Below are positions 46,066-55,140 of a DNA stretch of 64,000 nucleotides, in pieces. Origin of the DNA: an uncultured Flavobacteriales bacterium (GTDB lineage Bacteria; Bacteroidota; Bacteroidia; Flavobacteriales; BACL11); contig CALSUJ010000001.1 of NCBI GenBank assembly GCA_943789505.1, positions 310,001 through 374,000 on the forward strand, in the 5' to 3' direction. Numbering within the stretch: position 1 is the stretch's first letter; every line of letters starts with the position of its first letter. A program made the translations under genes and the position numbers. The notes below the pieces were generated by a model. That model did not search any database. It was not told the origin of the DNA and saw only the letters and a list, made by a program, of their open reading frames with translations.

Positions 46066-46637
46066 AAAAAATAGGATTAACAGGAGGAATTGGAGTGGGA
46101 AAAACTTACGTAAGTAAGATTTTTCAAAAAAGGGGTATTCCTATTTTTAATGCAGATGAACAGGCAAAAAAATGTATGGTTGATGATGCAAATCTTAAGG
46201 AAGCTGTTCAATTAGCTTTCGGAGAAAATATGTATTTAAAAGGAGTTCTTCAAAAAGATGCATTAGCAAAAATTGTATTTAACAATACTGAAGCTTTAGT
46301 AGAGTTAAACGCTTTGGTTCACCCGATAGTAAAACAAAAATTTGAGGATTGGTGTTCTTTGCAATCCACCTCAATGGTAATTAAAGAAGCCGCTATTTTA
46401 TTTGAATCAGATTCTCATGTAGGTTTAGATGCAGTTGTTTGTGTAAGTGCTCCTGAAAAGCTGAGAATTTCAAGAGTGCAAAAGCGAGACGGAAACTCAG
46501 TTGAGCAAATTCAAAGCAGGATGAGTAAGCAAATGCCACAAACTGAAAAAGAAGAATTAGCTGATTTTTTAATTGTTAATGATCAGGTGCAATTATTGCT
46601 GCCTCAAGTTTTAGCAATTATTACAGAAATGGAGTAA
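46062..46637 (+). CDS. coaE: Dephospho-CoA kinase
   Basis: 191 aa. P-loop GLTGGIGVGKTYVSKIF, then GIPIFNADEQAKKCM, LVHPIVKQKFEDW and VIKEAAILFES, with RISRVQKRDGNS. It phosphorylates dephospho-CoA in the last step of CoA synthesis. In many flavobacteria coaE follows yajC-ybbR, but here it follows bshA. Its 3' end overlaps the convergent Sua5/YrdC gene by 17 nt. Confidence 0.94.
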   Translation: MKKIGLTGGIGVGKTYVSKIFQKRGIPIFNADEQAKKCMVDDANLKEAVQLAFGENMYLKGVLQKDALAKIVFNNTEALVELNALVHPIVKQKFEDWCSLQSTSMVIKEAAILFESDSHVGLDAVVCVSAPEKLRISRVQKRDGNSVEQIQSRMSKQMPQTEKEELADFLIVNDQVQLLLPQVLAIITEME

Positions 46638-47241
46638 TATCCCCTTTTCCTTTTCGGATTATTTCAGGAATATTATTAGTGCAATTCACAATAGTAGATG
46701 GAATTGCTTCTCCATAACCTCCATCAATTACGATATCTACAAGTTTGTTAAAATGTTCGTAAATTAGCTCAGGTTCAGTGCTATATTCTATTAGCATGTC
46801 CTTGTCTTTTACTGATGTGGTCGCTATTGGGTTTCCTAATTCTTTTACAATTTCTCTAGGGATATTATTGTCAGGTATACGAATTCCAATTTCTTTTTTT
46901 GAGTTTTTGAATAGCTTGGGAATTGAATTATTGGCTTCCAAAATAAAGGTGTAAGGTCCAGGTAATGTTTTTTTCATCAACTTGTAAGTTGAGGTTGCCA
47001 ATTGTTTAGTAAAAGCCGCAATATGACTTAAATCATAACACACAAAGGCAAGGTTATGTTTCTTTATATCTAAACCTTTTATACGGCATATTCTTTCCAT
47101 AGCTTTTTTATTACTTACATCACAACCAATTCCGTAAACGGTATCAGTAGGATAAATAATAATACCTCCATTTCTTAGGCAGTCTACTACTTTTTTTATT
47201 TCCTTAGGATTCGGGTTTTCAGGGTATATGCGTAATAACAT
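46621..47241 (-). CDS. Threonylcarbamoyl-AMP synthase (Sua5/YciO/YrdC)
   Basis: 206 aa. GGIIIYPTDTVYGIGCDVSN, then RICRIKGLDIKKHNLAFVC, LPGPYTFILEAN and GNPIATTSVKDKD match the YrdC fold with its KxR/S/N active site. It makes threonylcarbamoyl-AMP for t6A37 in tRNAs that read ANN codons. YciO-type paralogues have the same signature, so the exact orthology is not settled. Its start overlaps the stop of the 39-aa membrane protein gene (TAATG). Confidence 0.9.
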   Translation of the reverse strand: MLLRIYPENPNPKEIKKVVDCLRNGGIIIYPTDTVYGIGCDVSNKKAMERICRIKGLDIKKHNLAFVCYDLSHIAAFTKQLATSTYKLMKKTLPGPYTFILEANNSIPKLFKNSKKEIGIRIPDNNIPREIVKELGNPIATTSVKDKDMLIEYSTEPELIYEHFNKLVDIVIDGGYGEAIPSTIVNCTNNIPEIIRKGKGDITPFL

Positions 47242-47360
47242 TATGAAATAATATATTGAATAATAAAATAGAGTATTGTCAGATCAATAAATAATAGAAT
47301 TCCAAAAAGAGTTGGGTTCTGATCATATAGTTCCTTTAATTTCTCCCAAACACTTTTCAT
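47241..47360 (-). CDS. 39-aa single-pass membrane microprotein
   Basis: A short ORF from the ATG at 47360 encodes a charged N-terminus (MKSVWEKLKELYDQNP) and one strongly hydrophobic helix (LFGILLFIDLTILYFIIQY). The stop and the Sua5 start share TAATG, so the two genes are probably translationally coupled. This junction and the amphipathic-then-hydrophobic design argue for a real gene despite its size. Function unknown. Confidence 0.6.
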   Translation of the reverse strand: MKSVWEKLKELYDQNPTLFGILLFIDLTILYFIIQYIIS

Positions 47361-47393
47361 TTTATTCTGTAAATTTTGATTATTAAGTTAGTT

Positions 47394-48665
47394 TTAATAT
47401 TTATATTTTCCTTGCCAAAGGTTTTTCAATCCTTCCTTAAATGCATTTTCTTTGCTATTGTTTCCAGGTTTGTAAAAAGAATTACCTGTTATTTCTTCTG
47501 GTAAAAATTCTTGGCTGTTGGTCGGTTTATTGTGTGAGTACAAGTAATCTTTTCCGTAACCTAGTTCCTTCATTAGTTTGGTAGGGGCGTTTCGCAAGTG
47601 TAGGGGAATTGATAGATCTCCACTGGTTCTTACCTCAGATTGCGCTTCATTAATTGCCATATAAGCCGAATTACTTTTTGGTGAGCAAGCTAAATAAATT
47701 ACAGCTTGTGAAAGTGTAATTCTTGCTTCAGGGAAACCAATTACATTTACTGCTTGAAAGCAATTATTAGCAATAACTAAAGCTGTAGGGTTGGCATTCC
47801 CAATATCTTCTGATGCTAAAATAAGTAGCCTTCTTGCAATAAACTTTACATCTTCACCTCCTTCAATCATTCGGGCAAGCCAATAGACTGCAGCATTAGG
47901 GTCACTACCTCTTATTGATTTAATAAAGGCAGAAATAATATCATAATGCTGTTCTCCATTTTTATCGTAACGAACTATATTTTGCTGCGCTTTTTCAACC
48001 ACCAAGTCATTGGTAATTACTATCTCATTGCTATCAACAGAACTGACCACTAGCTCAAATATATTAAGTAATTTTCTGGCATCACCACCTGAAATTTGCA
48101 TTAGGGATTCAGTTTCCTTTAAAGTTATATTTAATTTGCTTAAAACCTCATCTTCTGTTTTTGCTCTCTCTAGTAATTCTTGCAAATCATCTTTGGATAA
48201 AGATTCTAAAACATAAACTTGAGAACGAGAAAGTAGGGCTGAAATAACTTCAAAAGAAGGGTTTTCTGTAGTTGCTCCAATTAAAGTAATAACTCCTTTT
48301 TCAACTGCTCCTAAAAGAGAGTCTTGCTGAGCCTTGCTAAACCTATGTATCTCATCAATAAATAGAATAGGAATATTTTTACCAAACAAGCCTAAGGAAG
48401 AAGCTTTATGAATAACTTCTCTTACATCTTTTACTCCTGAATTAATTGCTGATAACGTGTAAAATGGACGATCTAATTCCTGAGCAATAAGGTTAGATAA
48501 AGTTGTTTTTCCAACTCCAGGTGGTCCCCACAATATCATAGAGGGGATAAGCTTTTTATTTATAGCTGTTTTAAGTGTTCCCTTATCGCCAATTAAATGT
48601 CTCTGTCCAATAACTTCTGATAGTTTTCTAGGGCGAATACGTTCTGCTAAAGGGATGTTTTGCAT
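47394..48665 (-). CDS. rarA: Replication-associated recombination protein A (RarA/MgsA)
   Basis: 423 aa AAA+ ATPase. It starts with PLAERIRPRKLSEVIGQRHL. Walker A is ILWGPPGVGKTTLSNLIAQE, Walker B IPILFIDEIHRFSKAQQD and sensor 1 IGATTENPSFEVISALLSR. The C-terminal tetramerisation region includes DPNAAVYWLARMIEGGED and PLHLRNAPTKLMKELGYGK. It acts at stalled replication forks. It lies 1 nt after the NlpC/P60 gene. Confidence 0.95.
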   Translation of the reverse strand: MQNIPLAERIRPRKLSEVIGQRHLIGDKGTLKTAINKKLIPSMILWGPPGVGKTTLSNLIAQELDRPFYTLSAINSGVKDVREVIHKASSLGLFGKNIPILFIDEIHRFSKAQQDSLLGAVEKGVITLIGATTENPSFEVISALLSRSQVYVLESLSKDDLQELLERAKTEDEVLSKLNITLKETESLMQISGGDARKLLNIFELVVSSVDSNEIVITNDLVVEKAQQNIVRYDKNGEQHYDIISAFIKSIRGSDPNAAVYWLARMIEGGEDVKFIARRLLILASEDIGNANPTALVIANNCFQAVNVIGFPEARITLSQAVIYLACSPKSNSAYMAINEAQSEVRTSGDLSIPLHLRNAPTKLMKELGYGKDYLYSHNKPTNSQEFLPEEITGNSFYKPGNNSKENAFKEGLKNLWQGKYKY

Positions 48666-48666
48666 G

Positions 48667-49431
48667 TTAAGTAATGCTTTTTATCAATCTTAACTTATGG
48701 GTATGAGTGCCAATTTCAGTATTGAATATACCTTGTTGGTCAATTCTATCAATTCTTATTTTTCCTGATGCATGAATAATGTGATTGTCCTCTAAGATTA
48801 TTCCAACATGAACAATTTCTCCTTCGTTATTATCAAAAAAAGCTAAATCTCCAGGCTCTGATTCATCAACAAAACTTAATGTTGTTCCTACATCAGCTTG
48901 TTGGTATGCATCTCTAGGTAAATTAATCCCTTGTAATCGATAAACCATTTGCGTAAAACCTGAACAATCAATTCCTAAAGGAGAACGACCACCCCATAGG
49001 TAAGGCGCATTAAGATATATTAAAGCATTTTCTATTAATTTCTTTTTTTGTGTAAAACCTGGAGTAGTAAATCCGTCAAACTGATACATTTCATTATTGA
49101 TAAGAGCATGCCCACTTTTGTAATTAGGCAATATACTTCCAATGACAATAGGTTGATGCTGCTTCTTAGTTATGATATCCAAAATATCAGTAGTAATTGT
49201 GGAAACATCTTTGTCTAATTGCTTATATTCTTCTTCAGGAATTTCTATCCATTGTTTGTTGCAAATCCACCCTTCATAGTTATCATGAGCTAAGCGTATT
49301 CTACTCCATTTATTTCTGCACTCCAAAATCTTAAAATGTTCCCCAAAAATAATTTGGTTTACCATTTCTGATTGGTCAGCAGCCTCATTTCTCATTGGAA
49401 TGATTGAAAGATTAGAGATTCCGTATTGCAT
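48667..49431 (-). CDS. NlpC/P60 (C40) peptidase with SH3-like N-terminus
   Basis: 254 aa. Residues ~10-75 form an SH3b-type domain (HFKILECRNKWSRIRLAHDNYEGW). The C40 catalytic domain has GIDCSGFTQMVYRLQGINLP (Cys), EIVHVGIILEDN (His) and HIIHASGKIRIDRI (second His). It resembles Bacteroidota dipeptidyl-peptidase VI-like enzymes that split gamma-D-Glu-diamino-acid bonds in cell-wall peptides. No signal peptide is seen, so it probably acts in the cytoplasm on recycled muropeptides. Confidence 0.9.
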   Translation of the reverse strand: MQYGISNLSIIPMRNEAADQSEMVNQIIFGEHFKILECRNKWSRIRLAHDNYEGWICNKQWIEIPEEEYKQLDKDVSTITTDILDIITKKQHQPIVIGSILPNYKSGHALINNEMYQFDGFTTPGFTQKKKLIENALIYLNAPYLWGGRSPLGIDCSGFTQMVYRLQGINLPRDAYQQADVGTTLSFVDESEPGDLAFFDNNEGEIVHVGIILEDNHIIHASGKIRIDRIDQQGIFNTEIGTHTHKLRLIKSIT

Positions 49432-49461
49432 TTATTTTTTATATTAGATATTAATTAATGA

Positions 49462-50643
49462 CTAATTTAATAATTCAATTACCATTGCTGAAGCACCACC
49501 ACCACCATTACAAATTCCAGCAGCACCAATTTTACCGCTATTTTGTTTTAATACATTTATTAAAGTAACAATAATTCTTGATCCCGAACTTCCTAGTGGA
49601 TGACCAATAGAAACTGCCCCGCCATTTACATTTACTTTGCTTGCATCCAAATCTAAAATTTTCATATTGGCTAAACCAACAACTGAAAAAGCTTCATTTA
49701 ACTCAAAGTAATCTACATCAGTTATAGCTAATCCTGCTTTCCCTAAAGCAATAGGTAATGCTTTTGCTGGTGCAGTAGTAAACCATTCTGGTTCATGAGC
49801 AGCATCAGCATAACTTACAATTTTTGCTAATGGCTTTAAGTTTAATTCAGCTGCTTTCTCGGCACTCATTAATACTAGGCAAGATGCACCATCATTTAGT
49901 GTAGAAGCATTGGCAGCAGTTACTGTTCCTTCTTTATCAAATACTGGACGCAAAGCTGGAATTTTTTCCATTTTTACATTCTTGTATTCTTCATCTTCAG
50001 TAATTATTAAGGCATCATCTCTTCTTTGCTGTACTTCAACAGAAACTACTTCATCAGTAAATTTTCCAGTAGCCCATGAGTTTGTACTTCTGTTATATGA
50101 TTCAATCGCAAAAGAATCTTGTTCTTTTCTAGTAAAGTTCATTTCAGAAGCGCATTTTTCGGCACAAACTCCCATATGAACTCTATTGTAGACATCCGTT
50201 AATCCATCTTTTACAAGACCATCAATTAGTTTCATATCTCCTAGCTTTTGTCCTGTTCTTCCTTTTTCAAAATAATGAGGTACGCTTGACATATTTTCCA
50301 TTCCACCAGCAATTACAATATCATTATCTCCACATTTAATAGATTGTGCGGCAATCATAATAGCCTTCATTCCTGAAGAACACACTTTATTGATAGTTGT
50401 ACAAGGTACGTTTTGTGAAATTCCAGCAAACATAGCTGCTTGTCTTGCAGGGGCTTGACCTAGGTTGGCTTGCAATACATTACCCATAAAAACTTCATCA
50501 ATAACTGATGCCTCTATTCCTGCTTTTTCTATTGCTCCTTTAATTGCAGTAGCTCCTAATTTAGTAGCCGATACTGACGATAAACTGCCTCCGAAACTCC
50601 CAATTGGGGTGCGAACTGCCGATACAATTACCACTTCTTTCAT
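49462..50643 (-). CDS. Acetyl-CoA C-acetyltransferase (thiolase)
   Basis: 393 aa. KEVVIVSAVRTPIGSFGGSL starts the protein; the nucleophile is in TINKVCSSGMKAIM. The two other active-site boxes are GGAVSIGHPLGSSGSRI and GICNGGGGASAMV. It condenses or cleaves acetoacetyl-CoA. The synthetic versus degradative role is not decided by sequence, although the size and ending favour the acetoacetyl-CoA (atoB-like) type. Confidence 0.94.
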   Translation of the reverse strand: MKEVVIVSAVRTPIGSFGGSLSSVSATKLGATAIKGAIEKAGIEASVIDEVFMGNVLQANLGQAPARQAAMFAGISQNVPCTTINKVCSSGMKAIMIAAQSIKCGDNDIVIAGGMENMSSVPHYFEKGRTGQKLGDMKLIDGLVKDGLTDVYNRVHMGVCAEKCASEMNFTRKEQDSFAIESYNRSTNSWATGKFTDEVVSVEVQQRRDDALIITEDEEYKNVKMEKIPALRPVFDKEGTVTAANASTLNDGASCLVLMSAEKAAELNLKPLAKIVSYADAAHEPEWFTTAPAKALPIALGKAGLAITDVDYFELNEAFSVVGLANMKILDLDASKVNVNGGAVSIGHPLGSSGSRIIVTLINVLKQNSGKIGAAGICNGGGGASAMVIELLN

Positions 50644-50723
50644 TATTTGTTTTTTTATGAATTTATATTTGGTGTAAATTTATGTAAATTATACTTATTT
50701 TCGCTACTGATATTAATACATCT

Positions 50724-52829
50724 ATGAAAAATATACTTATAAAAATAAGAAACAATCATGAGCAGTTATTTCGTATCTTTTTATTCCTTTTAACACTAGC
50801 AATTATTATTTATGTTTTTCCAAGGCAAGCAAAATTCAAGTATGAATTCACCAAAGGAAAGCCATGGATGCATGAAACTATTATTGCTCCGTTTGATTTT
50901 TCAATCTTAAAATCGGTAGATGAAATAAAAATTGAACAAGAAATTATTCGCTCAGAACACACGCCAATTTTTAATTATAATGCCGATATTTTTCTGCTAA
51001 AAGCAGAAGACTATATTAATCAGTTTGAAGAGAAATGGGTTAAAGATAAAGATGTAAAAAAAGACTATAAATTTACGTTTTTCAATCTTTTTAAGCAAAA
51101 AAACATAGATAATAGTACAAGAAAGTATAATTTAGCTGTTTTTGGGTATGATAAATTGCAAGCAATTTATGAAAAAGGAATTGTACAAGTACATGGTGAT
51201 TTTGAATATAAAAAGGAGCTCAATGTATTGTTAAAAAAAGGGAGTATAGCTGAAAAAGTACCAATTGATCAACTCCTAAGTATTAATTCATCAGCTAATG
51301 AGATTAATTTACTTGGAAACCTTACTGATGAAGAATATAGTTTTCTAGTTCCTCTGTTACTTTCTTCCTTAGAGCATAATATTACATATGATAAGTTAGC
51401 AAGTGAGGCTATGTTGCAAAGTGATTTGAAAAATATTAATAGCACGTATGGACTTATTGTTGCAGGGCAGATTATTGTAAGCAAAGGTGAGTTAGTTACT
51501 AATGAACGTTATCAAAAGCTACTTTCATTAAAACAAAAATATGAAGGAAAAGAATGGAATTTGTTGGCTTATTATTTGGTGTTACTTGGACAAATTATTT
51601 TAGTTGGCTTATCATTATTAATTCTATTTTTATTCATTAGACAATATAGAGTAGATGTGTTAAATAACACCACCAAGATAAGTATGATACTTAGTGTTGT
51701 TTTATTAATGGTAGTTATTTCTTCACTAGTGTTGTCAATTGATATTAATTATATATATATTGTTCCTTTTTGTATTGGTCCTGTTATACTTAAAGCTTTT
51801 TTTGATAACAGAATTGCTTTATTTACTCACATGATTGCAATATTGATTATTGGATTTATAGTTCCTAATGGTTTTGAGTTTGTTTTCTTACAATTTATTG
51901 CTGGAATTGTGTCTATCCTTTCGGTGTTAAAGATGTATAAACGCTCACAGCTATTTATGTCAGTAGCTAAGGTGATATTGGTTTATTTTGTGATTTATAT
52001 TTCTTTATCCATTACTCATGATGGCTCGCTTGTTAGTTTGGATGTTAATATTTTAATTCACCTGGCAATTAGTGGTGCGCTTACTTTGTTTGCTTACCCA
52101 ATCATTTTCCTTTTTGAAAAGATTTTCTCTTTGGTTTCGGACGTTTCTTTATTGGAACTTACTGATATGAACAGTGTATTGTTAAGGCGACTTTCGGAAG
52201 AAGCTCCAGGTACTTTTCAGCATAGCTTACAAGTAGCCAATTTGGCTGAAATGGGAGCTTTAGAAATAGGAGCAAATGCTTTATTAACTAGGGCAGGGGC
52301 TATGTATCATGATGTAGGGAAATTGAAAAATCCTATGTATTTTATTGAAAATCAAAGTAGTAACTTAAACCCTCATGATGAAATAGAATTTGATGAAAGT
52401 GCTGAAATCATTATTAGCCATGTGTTGGATGGTATTGAAATTGCAAAGGATAGTAATTTGCCTGATGAGCTGATTGATTTTATTCGTACTCATCATGGTA
52501 CTACTACTGTTCAGTATTTCTATAAGCAATTTATTGTTAATTTTCCTAAGGAAGATATTGATGTAAAGGCCTTTACTTATCCTGGCCCAAAACCTTATTC
52601 TAAGGAAACTGCTATTTTAATGATGGCTGATTCTGCAGAGGCTTCCGCTAGGAGCCTTAAAACCCCAACAGCTGAAAATATTGATGCTCTTATTGAAAGA
52701 GTAATTAATAAGCAGATAGAGGAAAATCAGTTTGTAAATGCAGCTATTACCTTAAAGGAAATTACACAACTTAAAAAACTTTTTAAGAAGAAATTAGTGA
52801 ATATTCATCATGCAAGGGTAGAGTATTAA
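50724..52829 (+). CDS. 7TM-HD family phosphohydrolase (PgpH-like)
   Basis: 701 aa. An N-terminal helix (FLFLLTLAIIIYVFP) precedes a ~240-residue extracytoplasmic 7TMR-HDED domain (APFDFSILKSVDEI). Seven membrane helices then run from ~285 to 470, followed by a cytoplasmic HD domain: FQHSLQVANLAEMGALEIGA, AMYHDVGKLKNPMYFIENQ, IIISHVLDGIEIAK and FIRTHHGTTTVQYFY. Listeria PgpH of this architecture hydrolyses c-di-AMP; that activity is inferred here. Upstream lies TATTTTCG (50696-50703), one base off the -7 consensus. Confidence 0.92.
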   Translation: MKNILIKIRNNHEQLFRIFLFLLTLAIIIYVFPRQAKFKYEFTKGKPWMHETIIAPFDFSILKSVDEIKIEQEIIRSEHTPIFNYNADIFLLKAEDYINQFEEKWVKDKDVKKDYKFTFFNLFKQKNIDNSTRKYNLAVFGYDKLQAIYEKGIVQVHGDFEYKKELNVLLKKGSIAEKVPIDQLLSINSSANEINLLGNLTDEEYSFLVPLLLSSLEHNITYDKLASEAMLQSDLKNINSTYGLIVAGQIIVSKGELVTNERYQKLLSLKQKYEGKEWNLLAYYLVLLGQIILVGLSLLILFLFIRQYRVDVLNNTTKISMILSVVLLMVVISSLVLSIDINYIYIVPFCIGPVILKAFFDNRIALFTHMIAILIIGFIVPNGFEFVFLQFIAGIVSILSVLKMYKRSQLFMSVAKVILVYFVIYISLSITHDGSLVSLDVNILIHLAISGALTLFAYPIIFLFEKIFSLVSDVSLLELTDMNSVLLRRLSEEAPGTFQHSLQVANLAEMGALEIGANALLTRAGAMYHDVGKLKNPMYFIENQSSNLNPHDEIEFDESAEIIISHVLDGIEIAKDSNLPDELIDFIRTHHGTTTVQYFYKQFIVNFPKEDIDVKAFTYPGPKPYSKETAILMMADSAEASARSLKTPTAENIDALIERVINKQIEENQFVNAAITLKEITQLKKLFKKKLVNIHHARVEY

Positions 52830-53800
52830 ATAGGATTTATTTTCCATATTATAATAGCTCTATCGTCTCCAGCAGAAATCAAATAATTATTATAGGTGCT
52901 CCAAATTAATTAATTTACAGAATTTAGATATCCACCGTCTTTTTCTTTGTTAATTACTTTTAAGATTTCAAATGTTTTCGAATTCCAAATTTTTATTATT
53001 TTGTAACGCCTAGCTGTAGCAAATAAGTTAGAATTAGGACTGTATGCTATATCGTAAATAGCCCATTCATGAGCAGGAATTGATTTAATAATTTTATAAT
53101 TACTAACTTGCTAGATGTTCAAATAACCATCTCTACCACCTGTTGAAAGTAATTTTCTGTCAGTGCTGAAGTGCACAGTATTTGAGGAAATCTTATGTCC
53201 AACAAAGTTTTTCTTTTCTTGTAATGTTTTTATATCAAAAATACGAATAGTGTAATCTGCTGAATCAATAGCTATTTCAGAAGTTGTGTAATTAAAATCA
53301 ATGTTACTCACTTTTTCAGCACATAGTTTTTTAATTTTGATTAAGTAAAAAGTGTCAAGTGAAAAATTGCAAAATTACCGTCACCAAAAGATGTGTAAAT
53401 GCAATTAGTTTCTAAAGAATACTTAATGTTAAAAGCCTGAGCAGTATGATTTTTTAGAATTTTTATTTTCTTTACTTTTCTAATTTAATACATGAACATT
53501 GCCTTCTGAAATTCCTACCAGTAATAATTGTTTTTCGGAAATATGACAAATAGAATAGATAACATTAGGAAAACTTGCAAATTTTTCAAACTTAAATGTT
53601 TTTAAGTTCCATTGAGCGATTACTTTATCGCCACTGCCAGAGAAAATAAGTTCTTCGATTATTCCTTTATCTAAAGCGTATATTGGATCTCTATGTCATT
53701 TGAGTGTCGCTATTTTGATACTTCAATTTTTATTTATGTAGCAATTTCTTGTTTTGGTGTTCTTTTTCTTATCTACCAAAACTAAAATTCCTAGCAACTT
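52826..53800 (-). pseudogene. Decayed WD40-repeat protein gene
   Basis: Successive minus-strand pieces read as WD40 blades: GIIEELIFSGSGDKVIAQWN, NHTAQAFNIKYSLETNCIYT, STDRKLLSTGGRDGYLNI, HEWAIYDIAYSPNSNLFATA and NNYLISAGDDRAIIIWKI. They are interrupted by an in-frame TAG at 53111-53113 (where a WD40 Trp is expected), a TAA at 52910-52912, and stops with frame changes around 53480 and 53350. About 300 codons in all, so a once-normal seven-blade propeller. The 3' end touches the stop of the 7TM-HD gene. The exact 5' end is uncertain. Confidence 0.85.
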
Positions 53801-53810
53801 TTATGAATGC

Positions 53811-55136
53811 TTAACTTTTCAGTCTTGGATCCAAAGCATCACGAGATGCCTCAGCAATCATATTATAAATTGTAATAGTTATAAATATTGCCATTCCAGG
53901 GTATATAATAAGCCACCAAGCTTCTAAATTTTGACGCCCAAGATTTAGTAATGATCCCCAAGTAACAATATCATCAGGCACTCCAATTCCTAAAAAGGAT
54001 AAGCCACTTTCAATTAAAATAGCAGAAGCAATACCAAAAGCAATACTTACAAATACAGGCGCTAAGGCATTCGGTAATGCATGTTTGAATATTGTTCTAA
54101 TAGAAGAATAACCAAGAGATTCAGCAGCTTGTACAAACTCTAATGAACGTATACGTAAGAATTCAGCTCTAGTAAAACGAGCAATACCTGTCCAGCCCGT
54201 AATTCCAATAATAATCATTACAATCCAAATACTTCTTTCCACCACAGCAGTAATGGTAATAATCAACAATAATCTTGGAATAGAATTCAATAATTCAATT
54301 CCTCTAGAAACAAAAGTGTCCATTGGTACGCTAACTTCCTTGTTTAGCCATTCGAATTGTATAGCCTTACTAAGTATTCTGAAAAGCATAGTAATTACTA
54401 TAGCCACTCCAATACTAGCAAGCATTGCAATCATCCCATCTCCAATGCCTTCAGAAAAAGCCTGTGATAAAATATATTTTCTTTGTCCGAAACCATAGAA
54501 TAACCCCATAAATACTCCAAATATAGTAAGCCAATATTTTATTCTTGGCATTTTTAGTTTTGTATCGCCAAAAAAGCCAGCTAGTGCACCTAAAATAATT
54601 CCAATAAATGAAGCAATTCCCATTGAAACCAATCCAACCATTAATGAAATTCTAGTTCCATGAATTAAGCCAGAAGCTAAGTCGCGACCAATTCCATCTG
54701 TACCAAGTTTGTGTCTGAATTTTGAAGGAATATCAATAATTTCTCCATCTGAATTTTTGAATCGTTGCTTACCACTTGGAGCAGCATAATCTCTATTATA
54801 TCTATCCATACTTCCTGGGGAATAAGGAATAGGAGTCCATATTACTGAAGTTAAATCCAATTGTCTCCAATCCGTAATATCGTACTGTAATACTTGTATA
54901 AAATCTCCTTTAGAATTATGAATAGAATCAGTTCTGGTATCACTAGCAAAAGCAGGATAAAGAGTATTACCTTCATATTCGGCATAAAGGGGTCTGTCAT
55001 TAGCAATATAAGGAGCAAAAAGAGCAATAATTACTAATACTAATAATAAGTATAGACTTACTAGTGCAATTTTATTTTTCTTGAACTGAGCCCAAGCGTA
55101 TTTTTTAAATGAAAAATTTTCGTTTGTATTTTGCAT
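53811..55136 (-). CDS. Oligopeptide ABC transporter permease (OppC-like)
   Basis: 441 aa from the ATG at 55136 (QNTNENFSFKKYAWAQFKKN), which avoids the overlap with the preceding permease. After the first helix comes a large extracytoplasmic insertion (residues ~45-140), then the core helices and the EAA loop (QAAESLGYSSIRTIFKHALP, ending NALAPVFVSIAFGI). It is unusually long for OppC (~300), but the same type is frequent in Bacteroidota. It pairs with the permease upstream; no ATPase genes are in the window. Confidence 0.9.
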   Translation of the reverse strand: MQNTNENFSFKKYAWAQFKKNKIALVSLYLLLVLVIIALFAPYIANDRPLYAEYEGNTLYPAFASDTRTDSIHNSKGDFIQVLQYDITDWRQLDLTSVIWTPIPYSPGSMDRYNRDYAAPSGKQRFKNSDGEIIDIPSKFRHKLGTDGIGRDLASGLIHGTRISLMVGLVSMGIASFIGIILGALAGFFGDTKLKMPRIKYWLTIFGVFMGLFYGFGQRKYILSQAFSEGIGDGMIAMLASIGVAIVITMLFRILSKAIQFEWLNKEVSVPMDTFVSRGIELLNSIPRLLLIITITAVVERSIWIVMIIIGITGWTGIARFTRAEFLRIRSLEFVQAAESLGYSSIRTIFKHALPNALAPVFVSIAFGIASAILIESGLSFLGIGVPDDIVTWGSLLNLGRQNLEAWWLIIYPGMAIFITITIYNMIAEASRDALDPRLKS

Positions 55137-55140
55137 AATT

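Noticed and set aside
53111-53113. TAG read-through or recoding in the WD40 gene
   Set aside because: A second, different stop (TAA) and frameshifts occur in the same gene, so decay is simpler.
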